Assembly (NCBI GenBank): GCA_035536185.1
Contig: DATLOM010000039.1
Span: 1 to 60,228, forward strand
DNA: 60,228 nucleotides
DNA from: GCA-2861595 sp035536185
GTDB taxonomy: Bacteria > Actinomycetota > Acidimicrobiia > Acidimicrobiales > GCA-2861595
Direction of reading: 5' to 3'
Part shown: positions 55,123 through 60,228 of the stretch, one piece after another
Numbering within the stretch: position 1 is the stretch's first letter
How the letters are laid out: every line of letters begins with the position of its first letter
Notes under the pieces: generated by a model
Databases searched by the model: none
What the model was told of the DNA's origin: nothing
Seen by the model: the letters and a program-made list of their open reading frames with translations, nothing else
Translations under genes and position numbers: made by a program

Positions 55123-55195
55123 TGGGCCCGGCAGGGATCGAACCTGCGACCAAGGGATTATGAGTCCCCCGCTCTGACCACTGAGCTACAGGCCC
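55123..55195 (-). tRNA. tRNA-Met (anticodon CAT), element attachment site
   Basis: The minus strand gives a complete cloverleaf: acceptor GGGCCTG/CGGGCCC, D arm TAGCTCAGTGGTCAGAGC, anticodon loop CTCATAA, T arm GCAGGTTCGATCCCTGC. Its 3' part is the 45-bp core duplicated at 45043. CAT could also be a lysidine-modified tRNA-Ile, which cannot be decided by eye. Confidence 0.92.
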
Positions 55196-55211
55196 GGGCG
55201 CCGTACCCGAT

Positions 55212-55937
55212 TCATAAGTTTGCTCCGGGGCTGGGACTTGAACCCAGAACCTTGGGATTAACAATCCCCTGCTCCGCCAATTGAGCTACCCCGGACTGAA
55301 GGTTCGACGATAGTAGCGCCCGGACGAGGCCCATGATCTGGCGGTGGGTCTTCGTGCACGAGTAGTTCAAGGTTGCGCACCCGAACTCGTGCTTGTTGTG
55401 GCGGATCCCGACGTGAGGGATGGCACGATAGGGCCTGCTGAACTGGTCAGCCGGCACCTTCGTCAGGTCCGACCAGAAAGTTGTGGCGGCATCAAGGTCG
55501 AGGCCTTCATGGAGATAGAGCCGAACGTGAAGGCGGCTCTCATCCACTGCGAAGAACTCCCGCAGCCACTGGCAGAAGAAGTCCATGATGCCAGCGTCGC
55601 TGTTGGCGAACTTGACCGCTCCATCCCTCTTGGAGCCCTCACCGGCGTACAGCGCAACGCCAGCGGCCAGGAACGCCTGCTCGCTCAAGACCCCGATCCT
55701 GACGATCCCCTCGTGGTCAAGCGCCGCGATCTGCTCGGACTTCCGCCTCTGGCCTGGGTGTGGCCGGTGGCGCGGTCCTGTTCTGCGCTTCGAGGGCGTG
55801 AACTCCACGTCCCTCACCCACAGCGAGACTGAGCTCTTCGACACTCCCAACTTCTCAGCGATGTCGGGGATGGTCCAAGCCAGTGCCCGCAACTCCCTCG
55901 CCTGCTCCTTTTCGACCACCTTGCCTCTGTACCCCAT
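55212..55937 (-). CDS. HTH-domain protein whose frame runs through tRNA-Asn
   Basis: The 241-residue frame begins with MGYRGKVVEKEQARELRALA and an HTH (IPDIAEKLGVSKSSVSLWVRD). A second domain follows (ALYAGEGSKRDGAVKFANSDAGIMDFFCQWLREFF ... LYLHEGLDL). The LYxGEGxK and NSDxxIIxxF pattern recalls LAGLIDADG-like folds, an inference only. The last 27 residues (SGVAQLAEQGIVNPKVLGSS...) are the translation of tRNA-Asn, so the true stop has been lost or the overlap is real. Confidence 0.7.
   Translation of the reverse strand: MGYRGKVVEKEQARELRALAWTIPDIAEKLGVSKSSVSLWVRDVEFTPSKRRTGPRHRPHPGQRRKSEQIAALDHEGIVRIGVLSEQAFLAAGVALYAGEGSKRDGAVKFANSDAGIMDFFCQWLREFFAVDESRLHVRLYLHEGLDLDAATTFWSDLTKVPADQFSRPYRAIPHVGIRHNKHEFGCATLNYSCTKTHRQIMGLVRALLSSNLQSGVAQLAEQGIVNPKVLGSSPSPGANL
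55223..55295 (-). tRNA. tRNA-Asn (anticodon GTT)
   Basis: A complete cloverleaf on the minus strand: acceptor TCCGGGG/CCCCGGA, D arm TAGCTCAATTGGCGGAGC, anticodon loop TTGTTAA and T arm TCTGGGTTCAAGTCCCAG. It lies 27 bp from tRNA-Met in the same direction. The 3' end of the next ORF runs through it. Confidence 0.95.
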
Positions 55938-56001
55938 GACTACAGCCTAACAGAACAAACGTTCGATTGTCAAGAAGGGCGGCGGGGGGTAAGAAGGGTG
56001 C

Positions 56002-56277
56002 ATGAGATTCCGATTGGGCTTCGTCGTAGGCATGGGAACCGGGTACTACCTCGGCACGATGGCCGGGCGGGAGCGCTACGAGCAGATCAACCAGTGGGTG
56101 GACAAGCTCAAGCGGAGCGAGACGTTCGAGGTGGCCACGGAAAAGGCCCGTAGTGCCGTGGACGTCGGGGTGGAGAGGGCAAAGGACCTGGTGGACTCCC
56201 GCTCGACCAACGGCGGCCAGGGCGACGGGAGCGACGACGTCGACAACCCCTACCTCCGGCCCCCGACGGAGTTCTGA
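56002..56277 (+). CDS. Small hypothetical protein with Gly-rich N-terminal segment
   Basis: The 91 residues start MRFRLGFVVGMGTGYYLGTM with Gly at regular spacing, like a YtxH-type membrane-associated helix. A charged helix (ERYEQINQWVDKLKRSETFEVATEKARSAVDV) and an acidic tail follow. It converges on the sigma factor gene with 16 bp between stops. Function unknown. Confidence 0.8.
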   Translation: MRFRLGFVVGMGTGYYLGTMAGRERYEQINQWVDKLKRSETFEVATEKARSAVDVGVERAKDLVDSRSTNGGQGDGSDDVDNPYLRPPTEF

Positions 56278-56293
56278 TCACCAGAACCCGAGC

Positions 56294-57568
56294 TCACTCC
56301 CCGTCGAGGTACTCCCGGAGCCGCTGGCTGCGGATCGGCTGGCGGAGCTTCACCAGGACCTTCGACTCGATCTGGCGGACCCGCTCCTTGGTGACGCCGA
56401 AGTGCTTGCCCACCTCTTCGAGGGTGCGGACCTGACCGTCGTCCAACCCGAACCGCAGGCGCACGACCTCCTGCTCGCGGACAGTCAGCTGAGCCAGGGT
56501 CTCCCTCACGGCGTCGTTGAGCATGGCCCTGGCCGCGGCGTCGGCCGGCACGATGGCCGAGCGGTCCTCGATCAGGTCCTGCAGGCTGTACTCGTTGTCC
56601 CCGACCGACTGCTCGAGAGAGACGGTGGGCTCGCTGATACGCAGGATGTCGCGCACACGATCCACTGACATCCCGGCCCGCTCCGAGAGCTCCTCCACCG
56701 TCGGCTCCCGGCTGTTCTCCTGGAGCAGCTGGCGGTGGATCTGGGCCACCTTGTTGATCGTCTCCACCATGTGGACCGGGATCCGGATGGTGCGGGCCTG
56801 ATCGGCTATGGCTCGGGTGATGGCCTGGCGCACCCACCATGTGGCGTAGGTGGAGAACTTGAAGCCCCTCGTGTAGTCGAACTTCTCCACCGCCCGGATC
56901 AGGCCGACGTTGCCCTCCTGGATCAGGTCGAGGAAAGCCATGCCGCGGTTGCGGTAGCGCTTGGCGATCGACACGACCAGGCGGAGGTTGGCGTTGATCA
57001 GCTCCTTCTTGGCCGAGGCCCCGTCGGCGACCAGCCGCTCCTCCCGGGCCAGCCGCTTGGGGGGGATCCGGTCGCGCCGACCATGGCGCTTCTCCAGCGC
57101 CGCCAGTCGGTCGGCAGCGGCGAGGCCCTCCTCGATCCTCTGAGCCACCGCCACCTCCTGGCTGGCGGTAAGCAGCGGGACCTTGCCGATCTCCTTCAGG
57201 TACATCCGGACCGCGTCGGCGCCCGGACCCCCCCAGTCACGGCGGGCGCCGGCCTGTTCCTTCTGCGCGCCGGCCGCCGTGGCCCCGTTCTCCGCCGGGG
57301 CCGCCGCGGTCGCCGGATCCTCGACCAGCTCGGCCAGGGGCTCCAGGGCCACGGCGGCGTCCTCGGCGGCGTCGTAGACGATGCCCTCGGCCTGGACCCG
57401 GGCCACCACCTCGTCGATGAGCGTCCGGCTGAGCTCCACCGGTTCGAGAACCATCATCAGGTCGTCAGGGGTGAGGATGCCCTCCTGCTTCCCGGCGACG
57501 AGCAGCTTCTCGAACTCGTCCGCCGGAATTCCCTCGGGAGCGAGAGGGACAGTGTGGGGATCGCTCAA
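56294..57568 (-). CDS. rpoD: RNA polymerase primary sigma factor
   Basis: The 424-residue protein has region 1.2 (DAVRMYLKEIGKVPLL), region 2 (NLRLVVSIAKRYRNRGMAFLDLIQEGNVGLIRAVEKFDYTRGFKFSTYATWWVRQAITRAI), region 3 and region 4.2 (RTLEEVGKHFGVTKERVRQIESKVLVKLR), all complete as in primary sigma-70. The N-terminal part has a 1.1-like acidic segment and an Ala-rich linker. TTG 57568 overlaps the dnaG stop (TTGA) and has GGGAGG upstream. The dnaG-rpoD order is that of the classical macromolecular synthesis operon. Confidence 0.95.
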   Translation of the reverse strand: MSDPHTVPLAPEGIPADEFEKLLVAGKQEGILTPDDLMMVLEPVELSRTLIDEVVARVQAEGIVYDAAEDAAVALEPLAELVEDPATAAAPAENGATAAGAQKEQAGARRDWGGPGADAVRMYLKEIGKVPLLTASQEVAVAQRIEEGLAAADRLAALEKRHGRRDRIPPKRLAREERLVADGASAKKELINANLRLVVSIAKRYRNRGMAFLDLIQEGNVGLIRAVEKFDYTRGFKFSTYATWWVRQAITRAIADQARTIRIPVHMVETINKVAQIHRQLLQENSREPTVEELSERAGMSVDRVRDILRISEPTVSLEQSVGDNEYSLQDLIEDRSAIVPADAAARAMLNDAVRETLAQLTVREQEVVRLRFGLDDGQVRTLEEVGKHFGVTKERVRQIESKVLVKLRQPIRSQRLREYLDGE

Positions 57569-59322
57569 TGGTCCTCCCGGCCCCAATTCACGAGCCAGGG
57601 TACCAACCTGGCTGTCGCGTCAGCACCGGGAAGTTCCTCGAGGGTGACCTTCAGCCAACCTACGGTGGCCGACAGCTCGAGGGCCCGCTCGGGCTGGGCC
57701 CGGGCGTCAGCGTCGAGGGCGGCGACGGCCCGGTCACCGGCCCGGCGCACCAGCCTCGCCACCACCGCATCGGCGTCCACGTCGGGCTCCTCGACGGCCA
57801 GCCGCTGAAGAAGGGCGGCAGCGCCGGGATCGGCGGAGTCGATGGCCTCGTGAAGGGTGCGGGACCGGGCCAGGGCCCGGTAGGCGGCCAGGTGGAGCTC
57901 GTCGGCGAACAGGACCTCCTCGAGACGGTCCGCCACCTCCTCGGGCCGGTGGATGGCGAGCAGCAGGGCCTCGACCTCCGCGCTGGCCGCCGAGGACCGG
58001 GTGGAGCGGCGTGGCTCAGCCGACGCCGCCCGGCTCCCGGCGGTGGGAGCGGGGCGGCTGAGGCGGGCCCGCAGACGGTCGGGGTCGACGCGGCACCGAT
58101 CGGCCAGCTCCATCACGTACTGGTCCCGAACGAGCTCGTTCGGGTGCTCCCGGATGACCGCCACCCCCGCCTCCGCCGCCCGGGCCCGACCCTCAGGGGC
58201 GGCGAGGTCGGCGCTGCGCAGCACCCGCTCGAGGCGGAAGGCGAGGAAAGGCCTGGCGTCCTCCACCGCCGTCCGCAGCGCGGCGGGATCCTTGCGGGCG
58301 ACATCGCCGGGGTCGCTTCCGGGCGGGAGCGCGGCCACGGCCAGGTCGATCTCGTAGCGTTGCTCCCACTCGTAGAAGCGCTCGGCCGCGGCCTGGCCGG
58401 CGGCGTCGGCGTCGTAAGCCAGCACGATGCGGCGGGCGAAGTTCTTGAGCATGCGGAAGTGCTCGTCGGCCAGCGCCGTCCCGCAGGTGGCCACCGCCCG
58501 GGGCATACCCGAGCGGAAGAAGGCGATGACGTCGGTGTAGCCCTCGCAGACGATCACCTCGCCTGACCGCACGACCTCGTTCTTGGCCCAGTTCAGGGCG
58601 TAGAGGGTGCGGCTCTTCGAGTACAGCGGCGACTCGTGGGAGTTCTTGTACTTCGGGCCGTCGGCGCCGGGAAGGTTGCGGCCGCCGAAGGCCACCGGGG
58701 CGCCGCCGGTGTCGAAGATGGGGAACATGATGCGGGCCCGGAAGGCGTCCTGCTGGCGGCCCAGGCGGTTGACGATCCCGAGCCCAGTGTCCTGGAGGAC
58801 GTCGTCGGCGACGTGCAGTGCCTTGGCCAGGGCATCCCAACCTTCGGGGGCCCAGCCGAGGCGGAAGGTCTTGACCGCCTCGGCGTCGTAGCCCCGGGAG
58901 CGGAGATAGCCGCGGGCGGCGGCGGCGTCGGAAGAGGTGAGCAGGCGCTGGTGGTACCACTCGACGGCCCGCTCCATGGCCTCGGTGAGCACGGCCCGGC
59001 GCTGGCGGTCCTTGCCCTCCTTGACGTCGTCGTAGCGCAACTCCATGCCGACCCGGGAGGCGAGCCGCTCCACGGCTCCGACGAAGTCGAGATGCTCCAC
59101 CTCCCGCACGAAGGTGATGACGTCGCCTTTCGCCTGGCAGCCGAAGCAGTAGTACAGGCCCTCCTGCTGGTTGACCGAGAACGACGGGCTCTTCTCAGCG
59201 TGGAACGGGCAGAGGCCGACCCAGCGCCGGCCCACCTTCTTCAGGGCGATGTGCTCGGACGCCACCTCCACGAAGTCGACGGCGTGGCGCACCTTGGCCA
59301 CGTCCTCCTCCACGATCCCCAC
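57565..59322 (-). CDS. dnaG: DNA primase
   Basis: Makes RNA primers for DNA replication. The zinc-binding domain has Cys38, His41, Cys59 and Cys62 (CPFH ... CFGC). The RNA polymerase core carries NRLGRQQDAFRARIMFPIFD and GGRNLPG. The Toprim domain has VIVCEGYTDVIAFFRSG (catalytic Glu) and VLAYDADAAGQAA (Asp pair). The C-terminal helicase-binding region is Ala/Arg-rich. GTG 59322 gives 585 residues; GTG 59313 is an alternative. Translation is coupled to the sigma factor gene. Confidence 0.95.
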   Translation of the reverse strand: MGIVEEDVAKVRHAVDFVEVASEHIALKKVGRRWVGLCPFHAEKSPSFSVNQQEGLYYCFGCQAKGDVITFVREVEHLDFVGAVERLASRVGMELRYDDVKEGKDRQRRAVLTEAMERAVEWYHQRLLTSSDAAAARGYLRSRGYDAEAVKTFRLGWAPEGWDALAKALHVADDVLQDTGLGIVNRLGRQQDAFRARIMFPIFDTGGAPVAFGGRNLPGADGPKYKNSHESPLYSKSRTLYALNWAKNEVVRSGEVIVCEGYTDVIAFFRSGMPRAVATCGTALADEHFRMLKNFARRIVLAYDADAAGQAAAERFYEWEQRYEIDLAVAALPPGSDPGDVARKDPAALRTAVEDARPFLAFRLERVLRSADLAAPEGRARAAEAGVAVIREHPNELVRDQYVMELADRCRVDPDRLRARLSRPAPTAGSRAASAEPRRSTRSSAASAEVEALLLAIHRPEEVADRLEEVLFADELHLAAYRALARSRTLHEAIDSADPGAAALLQRLAVEEPDVDADAVVARLVRRAGDRAVAALDADARAQPERALELSATVGWLKVTLEELPGADATARLVPWLVNWGREDH

Positions 59323-59345
59323 GAGGAGCGACGGTACCCGCGCTG

Positions 59346-60228
59346 TTAGGTGGTGGCCGCGAGGATCGCCTGCGCCGAGGCGAGGCGGGCGATGGGGATG
59401 CGGAACGGCGAGCAGCTCACGTAGTCGAGGCCGGCTTCGGCGAACAGCAGGATCGACTCGGGGTCGCCACCGTGCTCGCCGCACACGCCGAGCTTGAGAC
59501 CGGGCCTGGTGGCCCTCCCCCGATCCGCGCCCAGCTTCACCAGCTCGCCTACGCCACTGGGGTCGATCGTCTCGAACGGGTTGCGCTTGAGCAGGCCGAG
59601 CTCCAGGTAGGTGCTCATCATGCGGCCCTCCACGTCGTCACGGCTGAAGCCGAACGTCATCTGCGTCAAGTCGTTGGTGCCGAAGGAGAAGAAGTCGGAC
59701 TCCTCGGCGATCTCGTCAGCCCGTAGCGCAGCACGGGGCGTCTCGATCATGGTGCCGATCTGAACGGCGATGGGCTTCTTGACCCCCTTGGTCGCCGCGG
59801 CCACGGCCTCCTCCACCCAGGACCGTTCCAGCGCCATCTCCTCGCGGGTGACGGTGAGAGGGATCATGATCTCGATGACAGGGCGTCCCTTGGCCTTGGT
59901 CCGCTCGGCCGCCGCCTCCATGAGGGCGCGCACCTGCATGGCGTAGAGGCCCGGCTTCACGACGCCGAGGCGGACGCCGCGGGTGCCCAGCATCGGGTTG
60001 AACTCGTGCCACTGGCGGGCGGCGGCGTAGAGATCCTTCTCCTCGGCCGACAGTCCGGTGGTGGCCTCTTTGATGGCCAGCTCCTCGGTCGACGGCAGGA
60101 ACTCGTGCAGCGGCGGGTCGAGCAGCCGGATCGTCACCGGCAGCCCGTCCATCGCGGCCAGGATCTCGGCGAAGTCCTCGCGCTGCCGGGGGAGCATCTC
60201 GGCGAGTGCGGCCTTGCGCCCGGCCTCC
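59346..60228 (-). CDS. ppdK: Pyruvate, phosphate dikinase, C-terminal part
   Basis: The frame enters from beyond base 60228 and stops at TAA 59346, giving about 294 residues of the PEP/pyruvate-binding barrel. Recognisable segments are FNPMLGTRGVRLGVVKPGLY, IEIMIPLTVTREEM, QIGTMIETPRAALRADEIAEESDFFSFGTNDLTQMTFGFSRDD and LKLGVCGEHGGDPESI, in which Cys is the catalytic acid. The enzyme interconverts pyruvate and PEP with ATP and phosphate. The N-terminal domains lie outside the window. It lies 23 bp upstream of dnaG on the same strand. Confidence 0.95.
   Translation of the reverse strand, partial: EAGRKAALAEMLPRQREDFAEILAAMDGLPVTIRLLDPPLHEFLPSTEELAIKEATTGLSAEEKDLYAAARQWHEFNPMLGTRGVRLGVVKPGLYAMQVRALMEAAAERTKAKGRPVIEIMIPLTVTREEMALERSWVEEAVAAATKGVKKPIAVQIGTMIETPRAALRADEIAEESDFFSFGTNDLTQMTFGFSRDDVEGRMMSTYLELGLLKRNPFETIDPSGVGELVKLGADRGRATRPGLKLGVCGEHGGDPESILLFAEAGLDYVSCSPFRIPIARLASAQAILAATT

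Larger units (their letters stand above)
45043..55166. mobile_element. Integrative mobilizable element in tRNA-Met
   Basis: Two identical 45-bp direct repeats (45043-45087 and 55122-55166) bound the element; the right copy is the 3' part of an intact tRNA-Met gene. Inside are a tyrosine integrase next to the tRNA, an excisionase-like HTH gene, an XRE regulator, a MobF relaxase-helicase and cargo. No FtsK/TraB or type IV secretion genes and no replication initiator are seen. It is therefore probably mobilized in trans. Confidence 0.9.

Overview
This is about 60 kb of very GC-rich chromosome from an actinobacterium. Mycothiol synthase, a WhiB regulator, DUF3152 and DUF4012 proteins, an OmpR-type remnant and frequent GTG/TTG starts support this. 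The 42-residue GYWLVAADGGVFAFGDA-type repeats fused to an L,D-transpeptidase suggest the class Acidimicrobiia, which is my inference.

Layout. 1-10.3 kb: housekeeping and envelope genes (TrkA-C membrane protein, carboxylate-amine ligase, nth, mshD, VIT-type transporter, rlmN, LCP protein, DUF3152 protein). 10.4-18.2 kb: a menaquinone block, menG-menF(+), menD(-), menH(+), menB-menA(-), menE(+), scattered over both strands and without menC. 18.2-19.6 kb: repeat-bearing L,D-transpeptidase. 19.7-23.8 kb: an overlapping vWA / PP2C / membrane protein-kinase triad resembling E. coli yegL-yegK-yegI. 23.9-30.7 kb: a DUF255 protein and a translationally coupled minus-strand group led by a class A penicillin-binding protein, then a cupredoxin lipoprotein. 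30.8-45 kb: hybrid histidine kinase, DUF998, DHFR-like and DUF4012 proteins, a response-regulator remnant, an LPXTG protein, tRNA-Val, whiB with a leader hairpin, an IMPase, a CDF-like transporter, an RnfD/UnbU-like protein next to a DM13 protein, and an MFS transporter.

45,043-55,166: an integrated mobilizable element in a tRNA-Met gene. A 45-bp copy of the tRNA 3' part lies at its left end and the intact tRNA at its right. It carries a tyrosine integrase beside the tRNA, ATGTTGGAT repeats at both ends (candidate integrase arm sites), an excisionase-like HTH protein, a divergent XRE regulator, a MobF relaxase-helicase, a frameshifted antitoxin-like gene, and cargo of unknown function including a tandem pair of paralogous membrane proteins. 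I see no conjugative translocase, so it probably depends on a helper.

55.2-60.2 kb: tRNA-Asn, an HTH ORF that reads through that tRNA, a small hypothetical gene, the primary sigma factor gene overlapping dnaG, and the 3' part of ppdK.

The most notable signals are the element with its arm repeats, the phospho-signalling triad with an unusual kinase, the whiB leader hairpin with an AT-hook protein, and a 21-nt sequence repeated at the stop codons of two unrelated genes.
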